Below are positions 48,556 through 57,985 of a DNA stretch of 64,000 nt, piece by piece (positions within the stretch are counted from its first letter, which is position 1; each line of letters begins with the position of its first letter). The DNA is from Hyphomicrobiales bacterium (lineage in GTDB: Bacteria > Pseudomonadota > Alphaproteobacteria > Rhizobiales > Rhizobiaceae). The stretch covers positions 62,001-126,000 of the forward strand of contig UCEU01000007.1 of assembly GCA_900471485.1 (NCBI GenBank), given 5' to 3'. The position numbers were made by a program, and so were the translations under genes. The notes beneath the pieces were generated by a model. That model did no database searches and had not been told where the DNA came from. It worked only from the letters and a program-made list of their open reading frames with translations.

Positions 48556-49062
48556 TTGATCCACATTCGCAACGGACGTGAAGGCGAAGGCGAGCTTTTG
48601 GGCGAAATTGGCGTAAGGGCCTGGCGAAAGGCCATGACGCCGATCGGCGAGGCGGACGCCATGGTCGATGCGGCTCGTAGCGCCTTTTTCAATTTCGCCC
48701 AGAGCAAGTGGCTGACAATCACCGTCATCGAATGGAACGGGCAGGCTGCCGGTTGGGCTGCACGCGAGGCATTGGACGAGAATATCTCTGATTTCTGGGT
48801 TGATCCGGACTTTACCGGCCACGGTCTTGGCTCCGCGCTGCTCGCGGCACTGGAAAAGGAAATGGCGGAGCAGGGGTTGGAGAAGGCACAGATGCAGACG
48901 CATTCCGGCAATGTCGACGCGATCGGTTTCTTTCAGAAACACGACTACATCATCCACTGGTTGTCGGTCGCCTACAACCCGAAGCTCGATCGCGACGTCC
49001 CTTCGGTCGGCCTGTCGAAATCGCTGATAAGCGAAGATCCCGGTCTCTACGGTTCCGTTTAG
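48556..49062 (+). CDS. GNAT family N-acetyltransferase, divergent from the yjhX-like gene
   Basis: This 168-residue acetyltransferase starts at TTG 48556 with GGAGG 6 bases upstream. It has IHIRNGREGEGELLGEI at the N-terminus. The acetyl-CoA motif is DFWVDPDFTGHGLGSALLAALE near residue 78, and QTHSGNVDAIGFFQKHDY is near the C-terminal third. The substrate is unknown. Because YjhQ, the partner of YjhX in E. coli, is also a GNAT protein, this gene is a candidate antitoxin; the link is inference from proximity. Confidence 0.78.
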   Translation: MIHIRNGREGEGELLGEIGVRAWRKAMTPIGEADAMVDAARSAFFNFAQSKWLTITVIEWNGQAAGWAAREALDENISDFWVDPDFTGHGLGSALLAALEKEMAEQGLEKAQMQTHSGNVDAIGFFQKHDYIIHWLSVAYNPKLDRDVPSVGLSKSLISEDPGLYGSV

Positions 49063-49397
49063 ATAAACGTCGACAGACGCTCCGCTATCGCTGGTCCGAA
49101 GCCCAGGAGGATAGCGACAAGCCAGGCAAGCAGCAGTACTGATATCAGCACATGAAGCACGACAATCGTCTTCAATGTCGATCGGAACGGTTCTTTCACC
49201 GTCTTGTGTCGAAGCAACCGCTGCGCACTGACAGCACCGGGCGTGCCGCCGAGAAAAGCCAGCCACAGAAGCGTGCTCTCGCTGATGCGCCACCGGTCGT
49301 ACCTGGCTGCCTGCTTGTCCACGAAATAGATGGAGAACACGACCGCGTTCCACGCGGCGAACAGGGCGACAAGTTTGATGATCGTGACGGCGGGCAT
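49059..49397 (-). CDS. DUF1294 family membrane protein
   Basis: This 112-residue membrane protein has helices at KLVALFAAWNAVVFSIYFVDK and IVVLHVLISVLLLAWLVAILL. Between them lies the diagnostic RISESTLLWLAFLGGTPGAVSAQRLLRHKTVKEPFR. The family is widespread and of unknown function. Its 3' end overlaps the convergent GNAT gene by 4 bases. Confidence 0.85.
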   Translation of the reverse strand: MPAVTIIKLVALFAAWNAVVFSIYFVDKQAARYDRWRISESTLLWLAFLGGTPGAVSAQRLLRHKTVKEPFRSTLKTIVVLHVLISVLLLAWLVAILLGFGPAIAERLSTFI

Positions 49398-49545
49398 GGG
49401 GTGATCCTAGCGACGCGCCGTTAACAACCGAAAAATCCGCCGCCGGAAGATGAACGGCAGGCCGCGCGATGCCGAAAGCCTTGCACCGGCAAGCCATTTC
49501 CTTTACCTCACCACTTGAAAAGAACAGCTTTAAAAAGAGCACCAA

Positions 49546-51051
49546 ATGACCCTTGTCGACGTTCGCACGCCTGATCCGAAACGCTTCATTCCCGGCGCCA
49601 CTGGCGATTGGGAAGTCATCATCGGCATGGAAGTCCATGCGCAGGTGCTGTCCAATTCGAAGCTGTTCTCCGGCGCCTCGACCGAGTTCGGCAAGCCGCA
49701 GAATTCCAACGTATCGCTCGTCGATGCGGCCATGCCCGGCATGCTGCCTGTCATCAACGAGGAATGCGTCGCTCAGGCGGTCCGCACCGGTCTCGGCCTG
49801 AAGGCGCAGATCAACAAGCGCTCGATCTTCGACCGCAAGAACTACTTCTATCCCGACCTGCCGCAGGGCTATCAGATCTCGCAGTTCAAGGATCCGATCG
49901 TCGGCGAGGGCCAGATCGTGATCTCGCTCGGCCCGGATCGTCAGGGCCAGTTCGAGGACATCGAGATCGGCATCGAGCGCCTGCATCTTGAGCAGGACGC
50001 CGGCAAGTCGCTGCACGACCAGCACGCCACCATGTCCTATGTAGACCTCAACCGTTCGGGCGTCGCCCTGATGGAAATCGTCTCTAAGCCGGACATGCGC
50101 TCGTCGGATGAAGCCAAGGCCTACATGACCAAGCTGCGTTCGATCGTGCGCTACCTCGGCACCTGCGACGGCAACATGGACGAAGGATCCATGCGCGCCG
50201 ACGTCAACGTCTCCGTGCGCCGCCCGGGCGAAGGCTTCGGCACGCGTTGCGAGATCAAGAACGTCAACTCCATCCGCTTCATCGGCCAGGCGATCGAATA
50301 CGAAGCCCGCCGCCAGATCGCCATCCTCGAGGATGGCGGCGTGATCGATCAGGAAACCCGCCTGTTCGACGCCGGCAAGGGCGAGACGCGCTCGATGCGC
50401 TCGAAGGAAGACGCGCACGATTATCGCTACTTCCCCGATCCAGACCTGCTGCCGCTCGAATTCGACGACGCCTATGTCACGGCACTCGCAGCCGACCTGC
50501 CGGAACTGCCCGACGACAAGAAGGAGCGCTTCGTGCGCGAACTCGGTCTCTCGATCTACGACGCCTCCGTGCTCGTGTCGGAAAAGGCGATCGCCGATTA
50601 CTTCGAAGCCGTTGCTGAGGGCCGCGATGGCAAGATGGCTGCCAACTGGGTCATCAACGACCTCTTGGGCGCCTTGAACAAACTCGGCAAGGATATTGAA
50701 TCGACTCCGGTTTCCGCCGCTCAGCTCGGCTCGATCATCGACCTCATCAAGGCCGAGACCATCTCGGGCAAGATCGCCAAGGACGTCTTTGAAATCGTGC
50801 TTACCGAAGGCGGCGACCCGGCCGAGATCGTGGAAAGCCGCGGCATGAAGCAGGTCACCGACACCGGCGCTATCGAAAAGGCCGTTGACGAGATCATCGC
50901 CGCCAACCCGGATCAGGTCGCCAAGGCGCAGGCCAAGCCCGCTCTCGCCGGCTGGTTCGTCGGCCAGGTGATGAAGTCGACCGGCGGCAAGGCCAACCCG
51001 CAGGCCGTCCAGGCGCTGGTCAAGGCCAAGCTCGGCATCGTCGAGGAATAG
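49546..51051 (+). CDS. gatB: Asp-tRNA(Asn)/Glu-tRNA(Gln) amidotransferase subunit B
   Basis: GatB (501 residues) phosphorylates the tRNA-bound Glu or Asp and receives ammonia from GatA. It contains [19 protein letters not shown] near residue 26, [20 protein letters not shown] near 100, [17 protein letters not shown] near 213 and the C-terminal YqeY-like tRNA-binding domain. It is separated from gatCA by five small genes, so it is expressed as its own unit. Confidence 0.97.
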   Translation: MTLVDVRTPDPKRFIPGATGDWEVIIGMEVHAQVLSNSKLFSGASTEFGKPQNSNVSLVDAAMPGMLPVINEECVAQAVRTGLGLKAQINKRSIFDRKNYFYPDLPQGYQISQFKDPIVGEGQIVISLGPDRQGQFEDIEIGIERLHLEQDAGKSLHDQHATMSYVDLNRSGVALMEIVSKPDMRSSDEAKAYMTKLRSIVRYLGTCDGNMDEGSMRADVNVSVRRPGEGFGTRCEIKNVNSIRFIGQAIEYEARRQIAILEDGGVIDQETRLFDAGKGETRSMRSKEDAHDYRYFPDPDLLPLEFDDAYVTALAADLPELPDDKKERFVRELGLSIYDASVLVSEKAIADYFEAVAEGRDGKMAANWVINDLLGALNKLGKDIESTPVSAAQLGSIIDLIKAETISGKIAKDVFEIVLTEGGDPAEIVESRGMKQVTDTGAIEKAVDEIIAANPDQVAKAQAKPALAGWFVGQVMKSTGGKANPQAVQALVKAKLGIVEE

Positions 51052-51056
51052 GTCAT

Positions 51057-51108
51057 CCGGCATCGCCGAAAAGTGTGAAGCGGTTTTCGGATAGCCGATG
51101 CCGGAAGG
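51057..51108. repeat. Rhizobiales intergenic palindromic repeat element
   Basis: The gap between gatB and the next gene contains CCGAAAAGTGTGAAGCGGTTTTCGG, an AAAAGTGTG-A-AGCGGTTTT-type palindrome, flanked by TCCGGCATCG and CGATGCCGGA, which pair perfectly. From memory this motif is scattered in many copies through Rhizobiales intergenic regions; its role is not established. Copy number in this genome cannot be judged from one window. Confidence 0.55.
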
Positions 51109-51114
51109 AAGAAA

Positions 51115-51621
51115 ATGGTCTACTTCGTCCGCACCGCCAGCGAGCGCGATCTCGACAAGGTTCGCGCTCTCCTGGTCGAAACATTCCATGCGACCTACGA
51201 CGCGCTGCTCGGCGCGCCGAAGGTCGATGAGCTGGTCTCCACGCTCTTTTCGCCCGCAGCGTTGAAGACGCGGCTGGCGAACAAGAACGCGGAGTTCCTC
51301 GTTGCTGATGACGGCAAGGAGATCGGCGGTATCGGCTATGCGGCCATGTCCGCCGAGATGACTAAGACGGTCATGCTGCATCTTCTCTATGTCAGGCAGT
51401 CGCTGCAGCGCGAGGGCATCGGGCGCGATATCTTCGCGGAGCTTGAGACCTGCTTTCCCGACGCAGAGATCATGCGGCTCGAGGTGGAGCCGCGCAACGA
51501 AGCCGCGATCACCTTCTACCGTCGGCTCGGCTTTTCCGATGTCGGCCACATCGAAAACAACGGCGCGGGGCAGTCGGGTGTCGCGGCGCTGATCCTCGAA
51601 AAGCCGCTCCCCACCCACTGA
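51115..51621 (+). CDS. GNAT family N-acetyltransferase
   Basis: This 168-residue protein begins YFVRTASERDLDKVRALLVETFHATYD. The acetyl-CoA motif LYVRQSLQREGIGRDIFAELE is near residue 92, and RLEVEPRNEAAITFYRRLGFSDVG is near 124. It is preceded by GGAAGAAA. The next gene, 10 bp downstream, is another GNAT gene, and the two share no close sequence identity. The substrate is unknown. Confidence 0.85.
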   Translation: MVYFVRTASERDLDKVRALLVETFHATYDALLGAPKVDELVSTLFSPAALKTRLANKNAEFLVADDGKEIGGIGYAAMSAEMTKTVMLHLLYVRQSLQREGIGRDIFAELETCFPDAEIMRLEVEPRNEAAITFYRRLGFSDVGHIENNGAGQSGVAALILEKPLPTH

Positions 51622-51631
51622 GATCGCAGAC

Positions 51632-52096
51632 ATGACGGACAAGATCACCATTCGCGAAGCGCAGAGGGCCGATCTTGCCGCCCTGATCGCCATGTTCGCC
51701 GCCGACGATATCGGTGGCCACGGTGATACGACGGCGCCCGAGGCGCTGCCATCCTATGAGCGCGCTTTCGAGATCATCGCCGCTTCGCCAGACCAGACGC
51801 TGTATGTCGCCGAGCTGGCGGATGAGGTTGTCGGCACGTTCCAGACGGCGATCACCACGACGCTGGCCGGGCGCGGCACATCCTTCATGATCATCGAAGC
51901 GGTGCAGACGCGCGGCGACATGCGTGGCCGGGGCATCGGCGCACAGATGATCGAATTCTGCATTGCCGAGGCGCGGGCGCGCGATTTGCCGCGCGTGCAG
52001 CTCATCTCCAATGGCAAGCGCAAGGACGCGCATCGCTTCTATCAGCGGCTCGGACTCGAGCCCACGCATCTCGGTTTCAAGATGGCTTTGAAATAG
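51632..52096 (+). CDS. GNAT family N-acetyltransferase
   Basis: This 154-residue protein starts ITIREAQRADLAALIAMFAADDIGGHGD. It carries AVQTRGDMRGRGIGAQMIEFCIAEAR as the acetyl-CoA loop near residue 90, and VQLISNGKRKDAHRFYQRLGLEPTHLG near its end. It lies 10 bp after the preceding GNAT gene, in one probable transcript. The substrate is unknown. Confidence 0.85.
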   Translation: MTDKITIREAQRADLAALIAMFAADDIGGHGDTTAPEALPSYERAFEIIAASPDQTLYVAELADEVVGTFQTAITTTLAGRGTSFMIIEAVQTRGDMRGRGIGAQMIEFCIAEARARDLPRVQLISNGKRKDAHRFYQRLGLEPTHLGFKMALK

Positions 52097-52200
52097 CCGG
52101 TGTGGCATCGGAATCACTGGACAATGCGCGTCGCTGGCGGCATAAGCGAGGGATCGAATTCTGGTCCCGCTTGTTCCCAAGACAAGCTCAAGGAAAAGAC

Positions 52201-52599
52201 ATGAAAACTCTCCTCCTTCAAATCTTCACCTGGTGGAACGGTCAGACGATCGGTACACGTTTCGCGACCTGGCGTTTCGGCAAGCGCGTCGGCGAAGATG
52301 AACTGGGCAACATCTATTATGAAGGCGGCACGACCTCGTTCGGCCTGCCGCGTCGTTGGGTGATCTACAAGGGTTACGCCGACGCTTCCGCCATTCCTCC
52401 GGGCTGGCACGGCTGGATGCATCACCGCACCAACGTTCCGCCGTCCAAGGAAACCTACGTCGCCAAGGAATGGCAGAAGTCGCACCAGGCAAACCGTACC
52501 GGCTCGCCGCAGGCTTATCGCCCGCCGGGCTCGCTGGTCGTTCCGGGCGAGCGTCCGCGCGTCACCGGTGACTACGACGCTTGGACGCCAGGCAACTAA
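52201..52599 (+). CDS. NADH:ubiquinone oxidoreductase accessory subunit NDUFA12
   Basis: This 132-residue protein matches the NDUFA12 (B17.2) family, an accessory subunit of mitochondrial complex I that alphaproteobacteria also encode. Key motifs are IGTRFATWRFGKRVGEDELGNIYYEGG, then PRRWVIYKGYADASAIPPGWHGWMHHRTNVPP and a tail with PGSLVVPGERPRVTGDYDAWTPGN. Its partner genes, the nuo cluster, start 41 kb away. ATG 52201 is chosen behind AAGGAAAAGAC. A terminator overlaps its stop codon. Confidence 0.93.
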   Translation: MKTLLLQIFTWWNGQTIGTRFATWRFGKRVGEDELGNIYYEGGTTSFGLPRRWVIYKGYADASAIPPGWHGWMHHRTNVPPSKETYVAKEWQKSHQANRTGSPQAYRPPGSLVVPGERPRVTGDYDAWTPGN

Positions 52600-52622
52600 G
52601 CGGGCCTTCCGGCTCCGCTTTT
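52599..52622 (+). terminator. Terminator overlapping the NDUFA12 stop
   Basis: AGCGGGCC (52599-52606) pairs with GGCTCCGCT via one G-U pair around TTCC, then TTTT. It starts on the last base of the stop codon. Confidence 0.6.
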
Positions 52623-52701
52623 GGCCACAATTGACCTTTACCCGCAGGTTGGCCGCAGAAACTGCGGCCTTCGATTTGATATGCGGTGGAGACGGCGAGA
52701 C

Positions 52702-53133
52702 ATGAAGCTTTTCAAGCGGAACCCCATCCTGCGTGCCGCTGGACTGGCGCTGGCGCTTGGATCCTCCTTCCTGCCGCAGGCCGCTTCGGCCGCCCGTATC
52801 GAGAATCCGGTAGCCGTCTTCTCCGGCCTCGACAAGATCACCGGCCGCATCACCACATTCGACGTCTATGTCAACGAGACTGTCCAGTTCGGCGCGCTTC
52901 AGGTGACGCCGAAGGCGTGTTACTCGCGCGACCAGACCGAGGCGCAGAAGATCGACGGCTTCGTCGAGGTTGATGAAATCACGCTCGACCGCAAGATCCG
53001 CCGCATCTTCACCGGCTGGATGTTCGCCGACAGCCCTGGCCTCAATGCTGTCGAGCACCCGATCTATGACGTCTGGCTGAAAGAGTGCAAGGCGACGTCG
53101 GACGTTCCGGCGCCCGACGCCAAGGCGCAGTAA
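52702..53133 (+). CDS. DUF2155 family exported protein
   Basis: This 143-residue protein carries a signal peptide (LALALGSSFLPQAASAARI, cleavage near residue 30). A domain follows with VAVFSGLDKITGRITTFDVYVNETVQFGALQVTPKACYSRD. The family is alphaproteobacterial and frequently follows NDUFA12. Two conserved cysteines suggest a periplasmic disulfide. The function is unknown. An ATG at 52702 behind a GGAGACGGC box is chosen. Confidence 0.85.
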   Translation: MKLFKRNPILRAAGLALALGSSFLPQAASAARIENPVAVFSGLDKITGRITTFDVYVNETVQFGALQVTPKACYSRDQTEAQKIDGFVEVDEITLDRKIRRIFTGWMFADSPGLNAVEHPIYDVWLKECKATSDVPAPDAKAQ

Positions 53134-53152
53134 TTTTCCCGATGATCCGCGT

Positions 53153-53173
53153 GCCCTCGCTTACGCCGAGGGC
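53153..53173 (+). terminator. Terminator of the DUF2155 gene
   Basis: GCCCTCG (53153-53159) pairs with CGAGGGC (53167-53173), then TTCTTTC. It overlaps the 3' end of the converging DUF2167 gene. Confidence 0.5.
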
Positions 53174-54090
53174 TTCTTTCGCGTGAACAGGCTCTTGATC
53201 CCGCGCAGGATAGCCGCGCCGGCAATCAGAATAAGCACACCAGCCTTCTTGAAGAAGACCGCCGCCATCGCAAGAAGGCCGACCTTGGCCGCGACCTTCG
53301 CGCCGGCGCCGGCCGCGATCATGCCCGCCATGCCGTAGGCGGCGAGCTTGTCTCCGCTTGCATAGTCCTCATAGGCCTTGCCGCTGTCGAACTTGACCAT
53401 GGTCAGCACGTTGGGGATCGCGGACTGGATTTCCTGCAACTGATCCATGCCGGACACGAAGTTGAACTGGAACACGCCCTCGCGTCCGAGCACGCGGATG
53501 GAATAGTTCAGCGTATGCGGCTGGCTCATGTCGTTGCCGAAAATCAGATCGCGCGCCCAATGCAGCGCATGCGTCGGCTGGTCGTAATGCGGGGCCGACG
53601 CCCAGCCGACCAGCGTAATCTTCTCGAAGCCCTGCTTCTCGCGTTCGGGATTGGCCTCGGCTATGGAATCCTTGATGCTGCGCAGCAGTTCGTCGTAATC
53701 GGTCGATGCGGCGTCCGCGTCGGAAACGTAGCCATCGGCGCTGTACTCCACGACCGAACCCCAGGACTCCGCCTCGACGGGAGCGTACTTGGCCGGGAAG
53801 ACCATCCCAAGCGTGCCTTCGGCCGCCTGCGGCGGGTTGCCCCAGATATCGACCAGCACATGCCGCGTATCGGCTGCGTTGAGGTAGTAGAAGCCGTCGG
53901 GGATGTTGAGAGTGGCTTTCGCCTCCGGAATCTTGATCGCGCCCTGCTGGAAATCAAGCTTCTCGAGCAGCGCCTTGTCGGCGTCCTCGAAGCGGTCGGT
54001 ACCGGGAAACATCTCCTGATACGGCTTCGCTTCGGCCAAGGTCGCAGCCAGAACGAGGAGGGATGTCAGCGCGGCAATCTTAAACTTCAC
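53161..54090 (-). CDS. DUF2167 family membrane protein
   Basis: This 309-residue protein starts with GTG 54090 behind a GGGAG box and has a signal peptide (ALTSLLVLAATLAEA). A large extracytoplasmic domain follows, with ADGYVSDADAASTDYDELLRSIKDSIAEAN, LVGWASAPHYDQPTHALHWARDL and YSIRVLGREGVFQFNFV. Two C-terminal hydrophobic segments, AAYGMAGMIAAGAGAKVAAKVGLL and KAGVLILIAGAAILRGIKSLF, end in a basic tail. The family is widespread but uncharacterised. Confidence 0.82.
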   Translation of the reverse strand: MKFKIAALTSLLVLAATLAEAKPYQEMFPGTDRFEDADKALLEKLDFQQGAIKIPEAKATLNIPDGFYYLNAADTRHVLVDIWGNPPQAAEGTLGMVFPAKYAPVEAESWGSVVEYSADGYVSDADAASTDYDELLRSIKDSIAEANPEREKQGFEKITLVGWASAPHYDQPTHALHWARDLIFGNDMSQPHTLNYSIRVLGREGVFQFNFVSGMDQLQEIQSAIPNVLTMVKFDSGKAYEDYASGDKLAAYGMAGMIAAGAGAKVAAKVGLLAMAAVFFKKAGVLILIAGAAILRGIKSLFTRKKPSA

Positions 54091-54163
54091 AATAAATACT
54101 CCCGTTAAACGTTGTGACCATATGCGAGTCGGAAGTAAAATCAACGTGAAGATGTATTTTTAG

Positions 54164-54781
54164 TTAGTCAAATGGCAGGTGCAGTGAGTCCATCGCCGCC
54201 GACAGCATGTGCTCGTACTCGTCCTTGGGTACGTCGATTGCGCCGAATGTCTTCAAATGCTCGGTGGTGAATTGCGTGTCGAGCAGGGTGAAACCCTTGT
54301 CTCGCAGCCGTTCCACGAGATGCACGAGGCATATCTTCGAGGCGTCGGTACGCCGTGAGAACATACTTTCTCCAAAGAACGCCGACCCCAGCGAAACGCC
54401 ATAAAGCCCGCCCACGAGATCGTCTCCATCCCAGGCCTCCACGCTGTGCGCGTGGCGCAGGCTGTGCAACGTCGAATAGAGCGAGCGGATGGTCTGGTTG
54501 ATCCAGGTGCTCGGGCGCCCGTCGGTCTCTTCGGCGCAGGCGTCTATGACCGAACCGAAGTCGTAATTGAACCGGATTTCGAACGGCTTGCGCCGGATCG
54601 TTTTCGCCAGGCTTTTGGAAACGTGGAAATCATCGAGCGGCAGCACGCCGCGAAGATCGGGCTCGACCCAGAATATCTCCGGGTCAGTTGCCGATTCAGC
54701 CATCGGGAAAAGCCCGATGGAATAGGCGCGCAGGAGTATTTCCGGAGTGATACCTGGAGACTTCCTGCGCGATCCTGCCAT
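54164..54781 (-). CDS. aat: Leucyl/phenylalanyl-tRNA--protein transferase
   Basis: This 205-residue enzyme adds Leu or Phe to N-terminal Arg or Lys of proteins, marking them for ClpS/ClpAP degradation (N-degron pathway). [46 protein letters not shown] is diagnostic at residues ~18-63. [32 protein letters not shown] follows near 115. It is located 6 bp after accC and is likely in that operon. Confidence 0.94.
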   Translation of the reverse strand: MAGSRRKSPGITPEILLRAYSIGLFPMAESATDPEIFWVEPDLRGVLPLDDFHVSKSLAKTIRRKPFEIRFNYDFGSVIDACAEETDGRPSTWINQTIRSLYSTLHSLRHAHSVEAWDGDDLVGGLYGVSLGSAFFGESMFSRRTDASKICLVHLVERLRDKGFTLLDTQFTTEHLKTFGAIDVPKDEYEHMLSAAMDSLHLPFD

Positions 54782-54787
54782 CGGATG

Positions 54788-56137
54788 TTACGCGGGCTTG
54801 CTGTTGGCCAGGTAATTTTCCAGCCAGTGGATGTCATAATCGCCGTTGGCGATATCCTGGTTGTCGACCAGATCCTGGAACAGCGGCAGCGTCGTCTTGA
54901 TGCCGTCGACGACGAATTCGTCGAGCGCACGGCGCAGGCGCATCATGCATTCGACGCGGGTGCGTCCGAACACGATGAGCTTGCCGATCAGGCTGTCGTA
55001 ATAAGGCGGGATCTTGTAGCCCTGATAGGCTCCCGAATCGATGCGAACGCCAAGGCCGCCGGGCGCATGGAAGTGCGTGATCGTGCCGGGCGAGGGTACG
55101 AAGGTGCGCGCGTCTTCGGCATTGATGCGGCATTCGATGGCATGGCCATGGAAATGCACTTCATCCTGCGTCACGGAAAGGCCGCGGCCGGAGGCGACAC
55201 GGATCTGTTCGTGCACGAGGTCAATGCCGGTGATCGCTTCGGTGATCGGATGCTCCACCTGCAGGCGGGTGTTCATTTCGATGAAATAGAACTCGCCGTT
55301 CTCGTAGAGGAACTCGATCGTGCCGGCGCCGCGATACTTCAGCTTGCGCATCGCGTCGGCGCAAACCTGGCCGATCTTCATACGCTGCTCGACGTTGAGG
55401 GCAGGGGAATTCGCTTCTTCCCAGACCTTCTGGTGGCGGCGCTGCAGCGAGCAGTCGCGTTCACCGAGATGGATCGCATTGCCTTCGCCGTCGCCGAACA
55501 CCTGGATCTCGATATGGCGCGGCTTGCCGAGGTACTTTTCCATGTAGACGGCGTCATTGCCGAAAGCGGCTGCCGCTTCGGTACGGGCCGTCGACCAGGC
55601 TTCGACGAGATCGTCAGCGGTCTTGGCGACCTTCATGCCGCGTCCGCCACCGCCGGCCGTCGCCTTGATCAAGACCGGATAGCCGATTTCGGCCGCGGTC
55701 TTCAGCGCATCCTCTTCGGTCTTCACTTCGCCATCCGAACCTGGAACGACGGGAATGCCGAGTTCCTGGGCCGTCGTCTTGGCGGTGATCTTGTCGCCCA
55801 TGATGCGGATGTGGTCCGCGGTCGGTCCGATGAAGGTGATGCCGTGCGCTTCCAGGATGTCGGCGAACTTGGCGTTCTCCGACAGGAAGCCGTAGCCGGG
55901 GTGAACCGCATCGGCGCCGGTGATTTCGCAGGCTGCAACGATCTGATGGATGTTCAGATAGCTGTCACGCGATGGCGGCGGGCCAATGCACACGCTTTCG
56001 TCCGCAAGGCGCACGTGCATCGCATCCGCATCCGCGGTCGAATGGACCGCAACGCAGGGAATGCCGAGCTCCTTGCAGGCGCGCAGCACGCGAAGCGCGA
56101 TTTCGCCGCGGTTTGCTATGAGGATTTTCGAGACCAT
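54788..56137 (-). CDS. accC: Biotin carboxylase subunit of acetyl-CoA carboxylase
   Basis: This 449-residue enzyme carboxylates biotin on AccB with ATP and bicarbonate. It starts [20 protein letters not shown]. The ATP-grasp glycine-rich loop [16 protein letters not shown] is near 160, the catalytic segment [14 protein letters not shown] near 287 and [14 protein letters not shown] near 350. Length is standard for AccC. The frame extends upstream to 56212, but ATG 56137 gives the normal start 10 bp after accB. Confidence 0.97.
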   Translation of the reverse strand: MVSKILIANRGEIALRVLRACKELGIPCVAVHSTADADAMHVRLADESVCIGPPPSRDSYLNIHQIVAACEITGADAVHPGYGFLSENAKFADILEAHGITFIGPTADHIRIMGDKITAKTTAQELGIPVVPGSDGEVKTEEDALKTAAEIGYPVLIKATAGGGGRGMKVAKTADDLVEAWSTARTEAAAAFGNDAVYMEKYLGKPRHIEIQVFGDGEGNAIHLGERDCSLQRRHQKVWEEANSPALNVEQRMKIGQVCADAMRKLKYRGAGTIEFLYENGEFYFIEMNTRLQVEHPITEAITGIDLVHEQIRVASGRGLSVTQDEVHFHGHAIECRINAEDARTFVPSPGTITHFHAPGGLGVRIDSGAYQGYKIPPYYDSLIGKLIVFGRTRVECMMRLRRALDEFVVDGIKTTLPLFQDLVDNQDIANGDYDIHWLENYLANSKPA

Positions 56138-56147
56138 GACGTCCGCC

Positions 56148-56624
56148 TTATTCGACGACCACGAGAGCTTGGCCGTATTCGACGGGGCTTCCGTCCTCGA
56201 CAAGAATTTCAACGACCTTGCCCGACTTGGGCGCGGGGATCTGGTTCATCGTCTTCATCGCTTCGATGATGAGCAGCGTCTGGCCTTCCTTGACCGTCGC
56301 GCCGACTTCGATGAACGCGCGAGCGCCGGGAGCCGGAGCCATGTAGGCCGTGCCGACCATCGGTGCGCTGACCGTGTTGGCCGGATTGCGTGCAGCCGCA
56401 GCCGGGGCAGCAGCGGCAGCTGGTGCCGCGATTGCGGCAGGTGCAGCGGCAACAGGCGCTGCCGCGTAAGCCGGAGCCTGGATGTACTGCGTGTTGCCGG
56501 CGCGCGATACGCGGATGCGCAGATCGTCCTGCTCGACTTCGATTTCCGTCAGATCCGTGTCGTTGAGGATGTTCGCGAGATCGCGGATCAGCGTCTGGTC
56601 GATACCGTTTTTCTTCTCAGCCAT
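56148..56624 (-). CDS. accB: Biotin carboxyl carrier protein of acetyl-CoA carboxylase
   Basis: AccB (158 residues) carries biotin between the carboxylase and transferase. A helical N-terminal part (~1-45) is followed by an Ala/Pro-rich linker (~51-85). The biotinyl domain has the attachment lysine K124 in [13 protein letters not shown]. BirA, encoded at 10912, should modify this residue. It is directly upstream of accC. Confidence 0.97.
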   Translation of the reverse strand: MAEKKNGIDQTLIRDLANILNDTDLTEIEVEQDDLRIRVSRAGNTQYIQAPAYAAAPVAAAPAAIAAPAAAAAPAAAARNPANTVSAPMVGTAYMAPAPGARAFIEVGATVKEGQTLLIIEAMKTMNQIPAPKSGKVVEILVEDGSPVEYGQALVVVE

Positions 56625-56645
56625 GAGTGTAGCCCTGTCTTCTTT

Positions 56646-57083
56646 TTATGCCGTGAGATTTTTCAGCGCCTGTAGCGCCAGAATGTAACTGTAGGGTCCG
56701 AAGCCGCAGATAACGCCCTTAACCGCTGGCGCAATCATCGACTTGTGACGAAATTCCTCGCGTGCATGCACGTTGGAGATATGGAGTTCAATCACAGGAA
56801 TGGAAATGGCGCGGATTGCATCGTGAAGCGCAACCGACGTGTGCGTATAGGCACCGGCATTGATGGCAACGCCGACAGCCTTGTCTTGTGCTTCGTGAAA
56901 CCAATCGACCAGGGTGCCCTCGTGATTGCTCTGCCGGAAGTCGACGTCGAAGCCGAGTTCACGCCCCGCTGCGATGCAATCCGTTTCGATGTCCTTCAGG
57001 GTCTTCGCACCGTAGATGCCCGGCTCTCTTTTGCCGAGCATGTTCAGGTTGGGCCCGTTCAGGACGAATATGGTTTGCGTCAT
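56646..57083 (-). CDS. aroQ: 3-dehydroquinate dehydratase, type II
   Basis: This 145-residue enzyme removes water from 3-dehydroquinate in the shikimate pathway. The N-terminus TIFVLNGPNLNMLGKREPGIYG carries the catalytic Tyr loop, FRQSNHEGTLVDWFHEAQ lies near 50, and INAGAYTHTSVALHDAI near 74 holds binding residues. ELHISNVHAREEFRHKS lies near 100. It is upstream of accB by 21 bp and probably co-transcribed with accBC. Confidence 0.96.
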   Translation of the reverse strand: MTQTIFVLNGPNLNMLGKREPGIYGAKTLKDIETDCIAAGRELGFDVDFRQSNHEGTLVDWFHEAQDKAVGVAINAGAYTHTSVALHDAIRAISIPVIELHISNVHAREEFRHKSMIAPAVKGVICGFGPYSYILALQALKNLTA

Positions 57084-57226
57084 CGACTGTTCCGTTTAGT
57101 GCAGGAGGCAACCTATAGACTCACCAAAGGCTTAATGAAAGCCCTTTGGAGAAGGCGGCCCGAATCGCGCCACATTTGTCCACATGGCTGAAACATCGGA
57201 ATTGGGCGATTTGATGGGAGCGCGCC

Positions 57227-57985
57227 TCAGCAGCTGGTCTTGCCGCAGGCGCGCATGTTCTTGACGCGACTCTCGAGATCGTCGAAGCCGACCGCTCCCT
57301 GCACCAGTTCGTTGCCGATCACATAGGACGGCGTGCCGGTGATCCCCAGGCTCTGCGCCAGCCCGTAGGTCTCCTTGACGGAGTCGTCGCTGGAGCTCTT
57401 GCTCATCTCGTCGCGGATCTGCTTTTCGGAAACACCAAGAGATTCAGCCACTTCGATGGCGCTGCCTTCGTCGGCGCGGCCCTCGCTGCCGAGCAGCGCC
57501 ACGTGGAACTGGCTGTACTTTTCCGGAGCAAGCTTGCGGAAGGCGTCCGATACTTTGTGCGCGGCCACGGATTCCGGTCCGAGGATCGGGAATTCCTTGA
57601 GCACGAAGCGGACGTTCTTGTCGTTCTTCAGCATCGCCTGCATGTCGGAAAGAGCATGGCGGCAGTAGCCGCAATTGTAGTCGAAGAACTCGACGATGGT
57701 GACATCGCCCTTGGGATTACCGATCGTCATGTCGTACTTGGAATCGAAGATCGTCGACTTGTTCTCGGTGATCGTCGCATTCGCCTTGGTCAGGCGCGCC
57801 TGTTCCTGCTTCTTCTGCAGGGCATCCTGGACGTCGAGCATGATCTCCGGGTTCTCGATCAAGTATTGCTTGATGAACTCGCCGAATTCCTTCTTCTGCG
57901 CGTTATCCAGCGCAAGTGCGGGAAAGGCCGTTGCAACCGAGGCGGTGAGCGCCAGCGCGGTAAAGATTTTCGGGAGAATGGCCAT
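57227..57985 (-). CDS. DsbA-like periplasmic thiol:disulfide oxidoreductase
   Basis: This 252-residue exported protein has a signal peptide (ALALTASVATAFPALA), an N-terminal helical extension (~25-80, EFGEFIKQYLIENPEIMLDV), and a thioredoxin fold. The active-site motif is CGYC (C105 and C108), and the cis-Pro loop is TGTPSYVIGNELVQ. The extension resembles the Com1/BdbD-like group. ATG 57985 is chosen over 57988 because GAGGA is 5 bases ahead of it. The C-terminus has two extra cysteines (CGKTSC). Confidence 0.88.
   Translation of the reverse strand: MAILPKIFTALALTASVATAFPALALDNAQKKEFGEFIKQYLIENPEIMLDVQDALQKKQEQARLTKANATITENKSTIFDSKYDMTIGNPKGDVTIVEFFDYNCGYCRHALSDMQAMLKNDKNVRFVLKEFPILGPESVAAHKVSDAFRKLAPEKYSQFHVALLGSEGRADEGSAIEVAESLGVSEKQIRDEMSKSSSDDSVKETYGLAQSLGITGTPSYVIGNELVQGAVGFDDLESRVKNMRACGKTSC

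Noticed and set aside
48445..51693. A 1082-codon minus-strand open frame across gatB and neighbours
   Set aside because: It lies antisense to gatB, two GNAT genes and their gaps, has no ribosome-binding site or recognisable domain, and is explained by GC-rich codon bias on the opposite strand.
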